This document shows, piece by piece, positions 14,040-22,188 of a DNA stretch of 40,909 nt (the stretch's first letter is position 1; each line of letters starts with the position of its first letter). The translations under genes and the position numbers were made by a program. The stretch covers positions 1 through 40,909 of the forward strand of contig DESK01000038.1 of the NCBI GenBank assembly GCA_002361955.1. The letters run 5' to 3'. This DNA comes from Lachnospiraceae bacterium UBA3316. Lineage in GTDB: Bacteria; Bacillota; Clostridia; Lachnospirales; Lachnospiraceae. Below the pieces are notes generated by a model. That model was not told where the DNA came from. It ran no database searches and saw nothing but the letters and a program-made list of their open reading frames with translations.

Positions 14040-16367
14040 ATGAGTGAATTGACGAAAGAACTGCCAGTGGTGGCGCTGCGGGGCATGACCATCCTGCCGT
14101 CCATGATTGTACATTTTGATATCAGCCGGGAAAAGTCCATCAAGGCTGTGGAGCATGCCATGATGGAAAACCAGGAGCTTTTAGTGGTGACCCAGAGGGA
14201 TCCGGACGTGTCGGAGCCCGGGGAGCAGGATCTGTACCGTGTGGGCACGGTGGTGAAGATCCGGCAGCTTCTCAAACTGCCGAAAAATATCCTGCGGGTG
14301 CTGGCGGAGGGTACGTTTCGGGCAGAGCTTTTGACGCTGGAAGATGACCTGGGATATTTGCAGGCGCAGGTGACAGTTTTTGATGAACAGCAGGGCGAAG
14401 ATATGGATGCCCATGAAAAGGAGGCCATGCTTCGCAATTTAAAGGAGATTTATGGGGAGTATGCCCGGGTAAATTCCAAAATGAGCAAGGATCTGACGGT
14501 CCAGATTATGGAGACAGAGGATCTTACCAGGCTGGTAGACGATATTTGCAATAATATCCCGTTGTATTTTGAAGAGAAGCAGAAGCTTCTGGAGGCTGTC
14601 CGTCTGCCGGAGCGCTATGAGTTGCTCTGCGTGATTCTCAGTAATGAAGTGGAGATTATGAATATCAAGGCTGAGATCCAGGCCAAAGTAAAGGAAAGAG
14701 TCGATAAAAACCAACGGGAATACTTGCTCCGGGAGCAGCTGAAGGTGATCCGGGAAGAGCTGGGAGAAGATACAATGCTTTCCGACGCGGATCATTTTGA
14801 GGAGGAGGCAAGGAAGCTTAATGCCTCCGGGGCTGTGAAGGAGAAGATCCTAAAGGAGATTCAGCGCTTTAAAAGCCTGGCGGGAAATACTTCCGAGAGC
14901 AGCGTGAGCAGAAGCTATATTGAGACGCTTCTTGAGATGCCCTGGGAAAAGATGTCACGGGACAATAAAGACCTCAGGGAGGCAAAACAAATCCTGGAGG
15001 CAGACCACTATGGGCTGGAGAAGGTGAAGGAGCGGATATTGGAGTTTTTAGCCGTGCGGATGCTGACGGAAAAGGGAGAGAGTCCGATCCTCTGTCTCGT
15101 AGGCCCTCCCGGAACGGGAAAGACCTCGGTTGCCAAATCCATTGCCAGAGCGATGAATAAGAAATATATCCGCATCAGCTTGGGCGGCGTGCGGGATGAG
15201 GCAGAAATCCGGGGCCACAGGCGCACCTATGTGGGAGCCATGCCAGGGCGTATTGCAAACGGCATAAAAGCCGCCGGGGTAAAAAATCCGCTGATGCTCC
15301 TGGATGAGATTGACAAGGTGAGCAGCGATTATAAAGGAGATACTTCCTCCGCCCTTTTAGAGGTACTGGACGGAGAACAGAACGTAAGGTTCCGGGATAA
15401 TTATATTGAGCTTCCCCTGGATCTGTCGGAGGTACTTTTTATCGCCACGGCCAATGACGTCCAGACGATTCCAAGGCCCCTGCTGGACCGGATGGAGATC
15501 ATCGAGATTTCCAGCTACACGGAGAACGAAAAGTTTCATATCGCAAAGGAGCATCTTCTGAAAAAACAGATTGAGAAACACGGGCTGGAGGCGTATGATT
15601 TTACGATTACCGGGGGCGCGTTAAAGAAGATCATCAGCGCTTATACCAGGGAGGCCGGCGTCCGCAGCCTGGAGAGGAAGATCGGTGAAGTCTGCCGTAA
15701 GGCTGCCAGGCAGATTCTGGAGGAAGGCAGGGATTCCCTGAAGGTGTCTGAAGGGAATCTGAAGGAGTATCTGGGGACGGAGCGCTACAGCATCAACCGG
15801 GCGAATAAGCAGGATGAAGTGGGTATCGTCCGGGGCCTGGCCTGGACCAGTGTGGGCGGCGACACTCTGGAGATCGAGGTGAATGTGATGCCCGGCAAGG
15901 GAGAGATCCAGCTGACCGGGCAACTGGGGGATGTGATGAAGGAATCCGCCAAGGCGGGAATCAGTTATATACGCTCTGTGAGCCGTGTCTACGGGATTCC
16001 GGAGGATTTCTTCCAGAAGAACGACATCCATATCCATATCCCGGAAGGCGCGGTACCAAAAGACGGGCCGTCTGCGGGCATTACGATGGCGACGGCTATT
16101 GTGTCGGCGGCCACCGGACGGAAGGTGCGGGCAGACGTGGCCATGACGGGGGAGATCACCCTGCGGGGCCGGGTGCTTCCCATCGGCGGATTAAAGGAAA
16201 AGCTGCTGGCGGCGAAAAACGCGGGAATCCGCACGGTGATCGTGCCGAAGAAGAATAAGGTAGATGTGGGTGAGATCTCCAAGGAGATCCGAAAAGGCAT
16301 GGAGATCCTTTACGCGGAGACCATGGAGGATGTGCTGCCCGCAGCCCTCGTAAAAAAGGATAAGTAA
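14040..16367 (+). CDS. lon: ATP-dependent protease Lon (LonA type)
   Basis: 775 aa, full LonA length. Cytoplasmic AAA+ serine protease that degrades misfolded and regulatory proteins. The N-terminal substrate-recognition domain covers about 1-200, Walker A is Gly-Pro-Pro-Gly-Thr-Gly-Lys-Thr (355-362), Walker B Leu-Leu-Asp-Glu-Ile-Asp-Lys, and the protease domain has the catalytic Ser678 (Lys-Asp-Gly-Pro-Ser-Ala-Gly) and Lys721, 43 residues apart as in E. coli Lon. It sits 20 bases after clpX and 30 before ysxC, so these three are probably one transcript. Confidence 0.97.
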   Translation: MSELTKELPVVALRGMTILPSMIVHFDISREKSIKAVEHAMMENQELLVVTQRDPDVSEPGEQDLYRVGTVVKIRQLLKLPKNILRVLAEGTFRAELLTLEDDLGYLQAQVTVFDEQQGEDMDAHEKEAMLRNLKEIYGEYARVNSKMSKDLTVQIMETEDLTRLVDDICNNIPLYFEEKQKLLEAVRLPERYELLCVILSNEVEIMNIKAEIQAKVKERVDKNQREYLLREQLKVIREELGEDTMLSDADHFEEEARKLNASGAVKEKILKEIQRFKSLAGNTSESSVSRSYIETLLEMPWEKMSRDNKDLREAKQILEADHYGLEKVKERILEFLAVRMLTEKGESPILCLVGPPGTGKTSVAKSIARAMNKKYIRISLGGVRDEAEIRGHRRTYVGAMPGRIANGIKAAGVKNPLMLLDEIDKVSSDYKGDTSSALLEVLDGEQNVRFRDNYIELPLDLSEVLFIATANDVQTIPRPLLDRMEIIEISSYTENEKFHIAKEHLLKKQIEKHGLEAYDFTITGGALKKIISAYTREAGVRSLERKIGEVCRKAARQILEEGRDSLKVSEGNLKEYLGTERYSINRANKQDEVGIVRGLAWTSVGGDTLEIEVNVMPGKGEIQLTGQLGDVMKESAKAGISYIRSVSRVYGIPEDFFQKNDIHIHIPEGAVPKDGPSAGITMATAIVSAATGRKVRADVAMTGEITLRGRVLPIGGLKEKLLAAKNAGIRTVIVPKKNKVDVGEISKEIRKGMEILYAETMEDVLPAALVKKDK

Positions 16368-16397
16368 AGAGTTCGCAGAAATCGGGAGGAGAGACGT

Positions 16398-16988
16398 ATG
16401 ATTATAAAGAGTGCATCGTTGGAGACGGTCTGCGGCGTTACCAGTGTACTGCCGAAAAATGACAGGGTGGAGATCGCTTTTGCAGGAAAGTCAAATGTGG
16501 GGAAGTCCTCCCTGATTAACGGACTGATGAACCGGAAGGCGCTGGCCAGAACCAGCGCCCAGCCGGGAAAGACCCAGACCATCAATTTTTACAACGTAAA
16601 CGATGAGGTTTACCTGGTGGATCTTCCGGGTTACGGCTACGCGAAGGTGTCCCAGGCGGAAAAAGAAAAATGGGGAAAACTGATAGAGCGTTATCTTCAC
16701 AACTCCGGCCAGTTAAAAGCCGTATTTCTGTTGATTGATATCCGCCATGAGCCGTCGGCCAATGATAAGCAGATGTATGACTGGATTCTGCACAATGGAT
16801 TTGAGCCGATCATCATCGCCACCAAGCTGGATAAGATCAAGCGCAGCCAGGTGGCAAAGCAGGTGAAGCTTGTAAAGGAGGGACTGGGTGTTCTTCCAGG
16901 TACAAAAGTGATTCCTTTCTCTGCGGAGACGAAGCAGGGACGGGAGGAGATATGGGAAGTTATCGAATCTTTTATGGAAAACAGATAG
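16398..16988 (+). CDS. ysxC: Ribosome biogenesis GTP-binding protein YsxC/EngB
   Basis: 196 aa. Essential small GTPase for late assembly of the 50S ribosomal subunit. G1 is Gly-Lys-Ser-Asn-Val-Gly-Lys-Ser (30-37), G3 Asp-Leu-Pro-Gly-Tyr-Gly, G4 Thr-Lys-Leu-Asp-Lys and G5 Phe-Ser-Ala-Glu. The CGGGAGGAGA ribosome site supports the start. Its stop codon lies inside the following terminator stem. Confidence 0.96.
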   Translation: MIIKSASLETVCGVTSVLPKNDRVEIAFAGKSNVGKSSLINGLMNRKALARTSAQPGKTQTINFYNVNDEVYLVDLPGYGYAKVSQAEKEKWGKLIERYLHNSGQLKAVFLLIDIRHEPSANDKQMYDWILHNGFEPIIIATKLDKIKRSQVAKQVKLVKEGLGVLPGTKVIPFSAETKQGREEIWEVIESFMENR

Positions 16989-17011
16989 CCTGCGTGGCAG
17001 GCTATTTGCTT
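16985..17011 (+). terminator. Terminator overlapping the ysxC stop codon
   Basis: ATAGCCTGC (16985-16993) and GCAGGCTAT (16997-17005) form a perfect 9-bp stem with loop GTG, followed by TTGCTT. It separates the proteolysis block from the exporter operon. Confidence 0.7.
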
Positions 17012-17021
17012 ACGAAAAACT

Positions 17022-17037
17022 GACCGACTGGTCGGCC
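17022..17037. promoter_or_regulatory. Candidate TetR-type operator before the RND gene
   Basis: GACCGACTGGTCGGCC is an imperfect palindrome (6 of 8 positions symmetrical) with core CCGAC-TGGTCGG, the size and style of TetR/AcrR operators. It is 27 bases before the exporter start, and the tetR gene is the next gene in the same unit, which fits autoregulation of the pair. No clear -35/-10 pair is visible around it. Confidence 0.6.
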
Positions 17038-17063
17038 GATAAAGCAAAGGAGGAAATCTGTAT

Positions 17064-20000
17064 ATGATATCTAAATTTAGTGTCAAGAGACCTTACACGG
17101 TGGTAGTGGGCATGATTTTGGTGCTGGTGCTGGGCGTCGTGTCCTTCACGAAAATGAAGACAGACCTGCTGCCTGACATGACGCTGCCCTATGCGATCGT
17201 GTACACGACTTACACGGGAGCCAGCCCCGAGGAGGTGGAGGCAACGGTGACCAGACCGGTGGAACAGGCCATGGCCACGATCAGCAATATTGAAAATGTT
17301 ACCTCTGTTTCCGGTGAGAATGTCTCCTTGGTGGTTTTGGAGTTCGCCCAGACTACAAATATGGATGCAGTTACCATCGAGATGAGAGAGAGCCTCGATC
17401 AGATCAAGGGATATTGGGAGGACAGCGTGGGAAACCCCACAATTATGAAACTGAATCCCGATATGATGCCTGTGATGGTGGCGGCGATTGAGGACGAAGA
17501 AATGGACAGCCGGGAGCTTACCGATTATGTAAACAATACGGTGTTGCCGGAGCTGGAAAGCATTGAAGGGGTAGCCTCTGTCACCCCTTCCGGCCTGGTG
17601 GAGGAGGAGATTCAGGTCATGCTGCGCCAGGACAAGATCGACGCGGTGAACAAGAAGGTATCGGATGCGCTGGACGGCAAATTTGCGGAGGCGGAGAGCG
17701 AGATGCAGGGCGCCAGGGACGAGCTGGAGGAAGGAAAGTCAGAGCTTGACGAGGGAGAGCGGCAGCTGGCACAGCAGACGGCCAGCGCGGAGAGCCAGAT
17801 CAGCAGCGGCCAAAGCCAGCTGATCAGCAGTGAGGCGGAGCTGAACCAGAAGATCGCCCAGGCGGAGGGAAAACTGGAGGAGCTCTCAAAACAGGAAAAG
17901 GAGCTGGCAGCCAGGGAAAAAGAGCTGGCGGAAGGGGAAAAGCAGCTGGACGCGCTTCCCGGCCAGTTAAAGAAGGCGAAGGAAGGGCTTGCCGCCATCG
18001 AACAGGGAATCACAGGCCTTGAGAGCGCCGCCGTTGGCCTGGAGGGAGCCAGGGCGGCCTTTGAAGGAAAGGAAGAGCTGGAAAAGCAGATTGCGGAGGC
18101 AGAGAAAAACCCGGAAACTCCGGCGGGGGCGCTGGCAGCCATGAAGGCCCAGCTTGAGGGAATCCGGCAGCAGCTGGACGCCGCCCTGGAACCGCTGAAA
18201 AAGGCAGGGGTAGACACCTTCGGCAGCTATTCGGAAATACAGGAAAAGATCAACAGCAGGAAGGCAGAGCTGATTTCCCAGAAGACACAGCTGGGAGTGC
18301 AGGTAGATCAGCTGCAGGGCGCTGTGGATGATATCCCAGAGCAGAGAAAAAAGATTGCGGAGGGAAAGAAACAGATTACCGCCGGGAAAAAGCAGATAAA
18401 AGAGGGAAAGCTCCAGATCGAGGAGGCGAAAAAGCAGCTCACTTCGGCAAAAGAGCAGATATCCTCAGGCAAGGCTTCCCTGTCGGCGGCCTTGGCGGAG
18501 CTGAACCAGAAAAAGATCAGCGCCACGATCGAGATCGCCTCGGGAAAAGCCCAGCTGGCATCAGGGGAATCCCAGCTTGACGCCGCCGAGGAGGAGCTGG
18601 ACAGCCAGAAGGACGCAGCTTACGGCCAGGCAGATGTGGAAGGGATCATTACGGCAGATATGGTCAAAAAAATTCTGGCAGCCCAGAATTTTACCATGCC
18701 TGCGGGATATGTGACGGAGGAGGGCGTTGACTATCTGGTACGGGTGGGCGATAAGCTTTCTGACACGGAGGCGCTGGAGAAGCTGATGCTTCTCGACATG
18801 CATATTGATGGATTAGAGCCGGTCTATCTAAAGGACGTGGCAGATGTGTCTGTGAGGGACAACAGAGGGGAGATCTATGCCAAGATTAATGGAAATCCCG
18901 GCATTCTCTTCTCTATGCAGAAACAGTCCGGCTATTCTACCGGGGAGGTTTCTGATAAAATCAAGGCAAAATTCGCAGAGATTGAGGAGGAATCTGCGGA
19001 TACCCATTTTATTAAGCTGATGGACCAGGGGATTTATATCGATATGGTCGTAAATTCAGTGCTGCAAAATATGCTGTCGGGGGCAGTGCTGGCGGTGCTG
19101 ATCCTGCTCCTTTTCTTAAAGAATGTGCGCCCCACGGTTGTCATTGCTTTTTCTATTCCGATCAGTATTTTGACGGCCGTCGTGCTGATGTATTTCTCGG
19201 GGATCAATATCAATATCATTTCCCTGGCAGGCCTGGCCCTGGGAATCGGTATGCTGGTAGACAATTCCATCGTCGTGATTGAAAATATTTACCGTCTGCG
19301 CAGCGAAGGGATGCCTGCGAAAAAGGCAGCTGTCGAGGGGGCCAGGCAGGTGGCGGGCGCCATTGCGGCTTCCACGCTCACCACAGTCTGCGTATTTCTT
19401 CCGATCGTGTTTACAGAAGGGATCGCCAGGCAGCTTTTTGTGGATATGGGGCTGACGATCGCATACTCCCTGCTGGCCAGCCTGGCGGTGGCCCTGACGG
19501 TAGTGCCGATGATGGGGGCAGGCCTTCTGAAAAAGACGGAGGAGAAACAAAGCCGCGCGTTCGGAGGAATACAGGAAGGCTACGGGAATGTGCTGGGATT
19601 TGCGCTGAATCACCGTGTCTTCGTCCTTTTAGGGGCCGTGGCAGTTCTGGCAGCCAGCGTGGTTCTCTCCCTGTCAAAGGGAACCGAGTTTATGCCGGAG
19701 ATGGAAAGTACCCAGATGGCTGTCACCATGACGATGCCGGAGGAGGGAGTATCTGCCCGGGAGCTGGATGAAATGTCAGACAAGGTGATCGAGAGGATCC
19801 GAAAGATCCCTGATGTGACGGACGTGGGAGCTATGGCAGGCGGTTCCGGCATGATGGGAATGATGGGCGGAGGAAATGACGGCGGTGAAATATCCATGTA
19901 CCTGATCCTGAAGGAGGATAAGGAGCTGGATAATCAGGCGCTGGCAGAGGCGATCCGGGAAGAAACAAAGGATTTGGACTGTGAGCTTGACATTCAGGTT

Positions 20001-21128
20001 TCCAGCATGGATATGTCCTCCCTGGGCGGCAGCGGAATTTCCGTCAAGGTCAAAGGGCGGGAGCTGGATACGCTGAAGGAGCTTGCCGGGAAGGCGGCGG
20101 AGGCAGTGAGCCGGGTGGAAGGTACAGCAGATGTATTGGACGGCATCGAGGAAAAAACCTTGGAGCTGCGCGTGGTGGTTGACAAGGACAAGGCGATGGA
20201 GCATCAGCTTACCACAGCCCAGGTTTACCAGTTCCTGCAGGGAAAGCTGGCTGAGGCCAGGAGCGCAACGACGCTGTCCACAGATGTGAAGGATTATCCT
20301 GTGATGGTGGTCAGCGAGGCGGACAAGGAGCTGACCCAGGAAGAGATCCGAAAGCTCACCATAAAGGGAACGGACAAGGACGGCAAGGAAGAGGACGTGG
20401 CATTAAAGGATATCGTAAGCTTTGAGGAGGCAGAGGGCTTTTCCTCCATTAACCGGGAGGCTCAGATGCGCTATGTGACGGTTACCGCGTCTGTGGATGC
20501 CGGCCACAATATCGGACTGGTATCCTCGGAGGTAGAGAAGCAGCTGGCAAAGATTGAACTGCCTAAGGGATACAGCTTTGAGATGTCAGGCGAAAATGAG
20601 ACGATCAAGGAATCCATGACGGAGCTTTTGAAGATGCTGGGGCTTGCGATTATCCTGATCTATCTGATCATGGTGGCCCAGTTCCAGTCGCTGCTCTCGC
20701 CGTTTATCATTATGTTTACCATCCCGCTGGCATTTACAGGCGGTTTTCTGGGGCTGTGGATCACGGGAAAGCCTGTGAGCGTCATCGCTATGATCGGATT
20801 TGTCATGCTTTCCGGTATCATAGTCAATAATGGTATCGTTCTGGTGGATTATATCAACCAGCTCAGAAGAGGCGGCATGGAAAAGAGGCAGGCCATTATC
20901 GAGTCGGGGCGTACCAGGCTGCGTCCGATTCTGATGACTGCCCTGACTACGATTCTGGGACTCAGCACGCTGGCCATCGGCATGGGAATGGGGGCAGATA
21001 TGGTCCAGCCCATGGCGATTGTAACAGTGGGCGGGCTTCTCTACGGTACGCTGCTGACTTTGCTGGTGGTGCCCTGCATTTATGACCTGTTGAACAGGAA
21101 GAAAGATATGACGGAAGAGGAGCTGTAG
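17064..21128 (+). CDS. RND-family exporter with long coiled-coil insert
   Basis: 1354 aa, about 300 longer than usual AcrB/SwrC-type transporters. The first membrane helix (about 12-32) is followed by porter-domain sequence with Leu-Pro-Asp-Met and Gly-Ala-Ser-Pro-Glu-Glu-Val-Glu motifs. Residues ~190-520 are a Glu/Lys/Gln/Ala-rich heptad region inserted into the first external domain. A membrane block follows with Gly-Ile-Gly-Met-Leu-Val-Asp-Asn, whose Asp matches the proton-relay Asp of RND pumps, then a Met/Gly-rich loop and a second membrane block with Gly-Ile-Ile-Val-Asn-Asn-Gly. It likely uses proton flow to export lipids, peptides or drugs. In a Gram-positive envelope the coiled coil could reach into the wall, as in YhgE/Pip-like proteins (inference). 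AAAGGAGG supports the start. tetR follows after eight bases. Confidence 0.9.
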   Translation: MISKFSVKRPYTVVVGMILVLVLGVVSFTKMKTDLLPDMTLPYAIVYTTYTGASPEEVEATVTRPVEQAMATISNIENVTSVSGENVSLVVLEFAQTTNMDAVTIEMRESLDQIKGYWEDSVGNPTIMKLNPDMMPVMVAAIEDEEMDSRELTDYVNNTVLPELESIEGVASVTPSGLVEEEIQVMLRQDKIDAVNKKVSDALDGKFAEAESEMQGARDELEEGKSELDEGERQLAQQTASAESQISSGQSQLISSEAELNQKIAQAEGKLEELSKQEKELAAREKELAEGEKQLDALPGQLKKAKEGLAAIEQGITGLESAAVGLEGARAAFEGKEELEKQIAEAEKNPETPAGALAAMKAQLEGIRQQLDAALEPLKKAGVDTFGSYSEIQEKINSRKAELISQKTQLGVQVDQLQGAVDDIPEQRKKIAEGKKQITAGKKQIKEGKLQIEEAKKQLTSAKEQISSGKASLSAALAELNQKKISATIEIASGKAQLASGESQLDAAEEELDSQKDAAYGQADVEGIITADMVKKILAAQNFTMPAGYVTEEGVDYLVRVGDKLSDTEALEKLMLLDMHIDGLEPVYLKDVADVSVRDNRGEIYAKINGNPGILFSMQKQSGYSTGEVSDKIKAKFAEIEEESADTHFIKLMDQGIYIDMVVNSVLQNMLSGAVLAVLILLLFLKNVRPTVVIAFSIPISILTAVVLMYFSGININIISLAGLALGIGMLVDNSIVVIENIYRLRSEGMPAKKAAVEGARQVAGAIAASTLTTVCVFLPIVFTEGIARQLFVDMGLTIAYSLLASLAVALTVVPMMGAGLLKKTEEKQSRAFGGIQEGYGNVLGFALNHRVFVLLGAVAVLAASVVLSLSKGTEFMPEMESTQMAVTMTMPEEGVSARELDEMSDKVIERIRKIPDVTDVGAMAGGSGMMGMMGGGNDGGEISMYLILKEDKELDNQALAEAIREETKDLDCELDIQVSSMDMSSLGGSGISVKVKGRELDTLKELAGKAAEAVSRVEGTADVLDGIEEKTLELRVVVDKDKAMEHQLTTAQVYQFLQGKLAEARSATTLSTDVKDYPVMVVSEADKELTQEEIRKLTIKGTDKDGKEEDVALKDIVSFEEAEGFSSINREAQMRYVTVTASVDAGHNIGLVSSEVEKQLAKIELPKGYSFEMSGENETIKESMTELLKMLGLAIILIYLIMVAQFQSLLSPFIIMFTIPLAFTGGFLGLWITGKPVSVIAMIGFVMLSGIIVNNGIVLVDYINQLRRGGMEKRQAIIESGRTRLRPILMTALTTILGLSTLAIGMGMGADMVQPMAIVTVGGLLYGTLLTLLVVPCIYDLLNRKKDMTEEEL

Positions 21129-21136
21129 GAAAGAGT

Positions 21137-21778
21137 ATGATAGACGAAATGGAGATCGAGCGTATGCTGCGCCTCTCCTCACCGAAGGTACTGGCCATCT
21201 ATGAGGCGGTCAATGGGCTTATGGAGGAAGGGCGCGACATTTACAGTATGAAAATATCGGAGATCACGGCTAGGGCCGGTATTGGAAAAGGGACGGCCTA
21301 TGAATATTTTTCCACGAAGGAAGAGCTTTTGGGAAAGGCGGTGTTCTACCAGCTCCATCAGGGCCTGGTGCAGATGACGGCGAAAGCCATGAAGGCCTCC
21401 GCCTTTCGGGAACAGATTTACGCCGTGCTGGAGGATGTGGAACAGAATTACCGCAAACGGCGGATGCTGCTCCGCTATCTCTGTTATTATATGCTGGAAA
21501 CCTGGGGAAAGGAGGGCGGCTGCTGTCCGCCTCCCACAGGAAACAGCCTGTTGGCGGAGGTGATACGCCACATGAAGCGCCAGGGGGAAAAGGAGGGGCT
21601 TATCAAAGAGCAGCCGGAATTCTTTGTGGCAGAAACGCTGCTTTCCCAGTTCGCAGGCTTCTGCCTGTATATCAGCGCAAAAGAAGGCGTGGCAGCGAAC
21701 GTCAGCGTGGAGGAAATGAAAGCGTTTGTGTATGAGAGCATCGTGAAAAGCCTTGGAGGGAGTACGGCTCCGGCCTGA
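21137..21778 (+). CDS. TetR/AcrR family transcriptional regulator
   Basis: 213 aa. The N-terminal helix-turn-helix is clear (Ile-Ser-Glu-Ile-Thr-Ala-Arg-Ala-Gly-Ile-Gly-Lys-Gly-Thr, then Tyr-Glu-Tyr-Phe-Ser-Thr-Lys-Glu-Glu-Leu, about 36-62). The C-terminal ligand-binding domain is variable, as usual. Lying eight bases behind the exporter gene and with a TetR-like palindrome before that gene, it probably represses the exporter and itself until a substrate binds. The AGGAAAGAG ribosome site is moderate. Confidence 0.9.
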   Translation: MIDEMEIERMLRLSSPKVLAIYEAVNGLMEEGRDIYSMKISEITARAGIGKGTAYEYFSTKEELLGKAVFYQLHQGLVQMTAKAMKASAFREQIYAVLEDVEQNYRKRRMLLRYLCYYMLETWGKEGGCCPPPTGNSLLAEVIRHMKRQGEKEGLIKEQPEFFVAETLLSQFAGFCLYISAKEGVAANVSVEEMKAFVYESIVKSLGGSTAPA

Positions 21779-21807
21779 AAAATAGGATTCCCATTCTTTC
21801 TTTCAAA

Positions 21808-21816
21808 TGTTATACT
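21808..21816 (+). promoter_or_regulatory. Extended -10 promoter of the small basic-protein gene
   Basis: TGTTATACT is an extended -10 (TGn plus TATACT); the -35 is poor (TTCCCA, 21788-21793). It lies 25 bases before the next start codon. Confidence 0.55.
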
Positions 21817-21841
21817 ATAGAAAAGAAAGGACGGCAGAGAG

Positions 21842-22144
21842 ATGGAGATCAAAATAGAAGATAAAGAAAAATGGATTCTGGGGCTCCAGGCAGCCGTGGG
21901 TATTGCCTATCTGGCTCTGGCGCTGAAGGAGAGCACGAAAAACAAGACACCGAAGACGAAAAAGAATCTGGCCCGCCAGGCGAAGCGGCTGGACAAGCTG
22001 AACAGGCTGGAGTACCGGCAGGAGAAAAAAGCCATCAAAAGGCGGGGGAAAGCGGAGAGGAAGGCCATGAAGGCCCTGGAAAAAGGCAGAGGGAAAGGGA
22101 AGGAAGCAGGCGGCTGGTTTTCCATATTGCGGCAAAAGTCCTGA
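21842..22144 (+). CDS. Small highly basic protein with one hydrophobic helix, unknown function
   Basis: 100 aa. A short charged N-terminus is followed by a hydrophobic stretch (about 12-28), then a very Lys/Arg-rich tail (about 30-90) containing Lys-Arg-Arg-Gly-Lys and Lys-Gly-Arg-Gly-Lys-Gly-Lys-type runs. The helix with positive residues after it suggests a membrane-anchored protein with a cytoplasmic basic domain that might touch nucleic acid or membrane lipids; this is inference. It has its own extended -10 promoter and an AGAGAG ribosome site. The promoter of the pyr operon lies in its last codons. I recognise no family. Confidence 0.65.
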   Translation: MEIKIEDKEKWILGLQAAVGIAYLALALKESTKNKTPKTKKNLARQAKRLDKLNRLEYRQEKKAIKRRGKAERKAMKALEKGRGKGKEAGGWFSILRQKS

Positions 22145-22155
22145 TATGGTACAAT
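22127..22155 (+). promoter_or_regulatory. Promoter of the pyr operon
   Basis: TTGCGG (22127-22132), a 17-bp spacer and TACAAT (22150-22155), with TGG before the -10 (extended). The -35 box lies inside the preceding coding region. The predicted leader is only about 27 nt, too short for a PyrR-type attenuator. Confidence 0.75.
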
Positions 22156-22188
22156 GTTTGGAATAGAAGAAAGGAAGGAGTTCATCCC

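Noticed and set aside
17640..18620. Separate coiled-coil gene fused by sequencing error
   Set aside because: The reading frame is continuous with transporter sequence on both sides, and the region follows a porter domain without any stop or start signal.
21871..22188. N-terminal extension of pyrC by 106 residues
   Set aside because: The extension overlaps the small basic-protein gene in another frame; the 22189 start has a good ribosome site and the normal family N-terminus.
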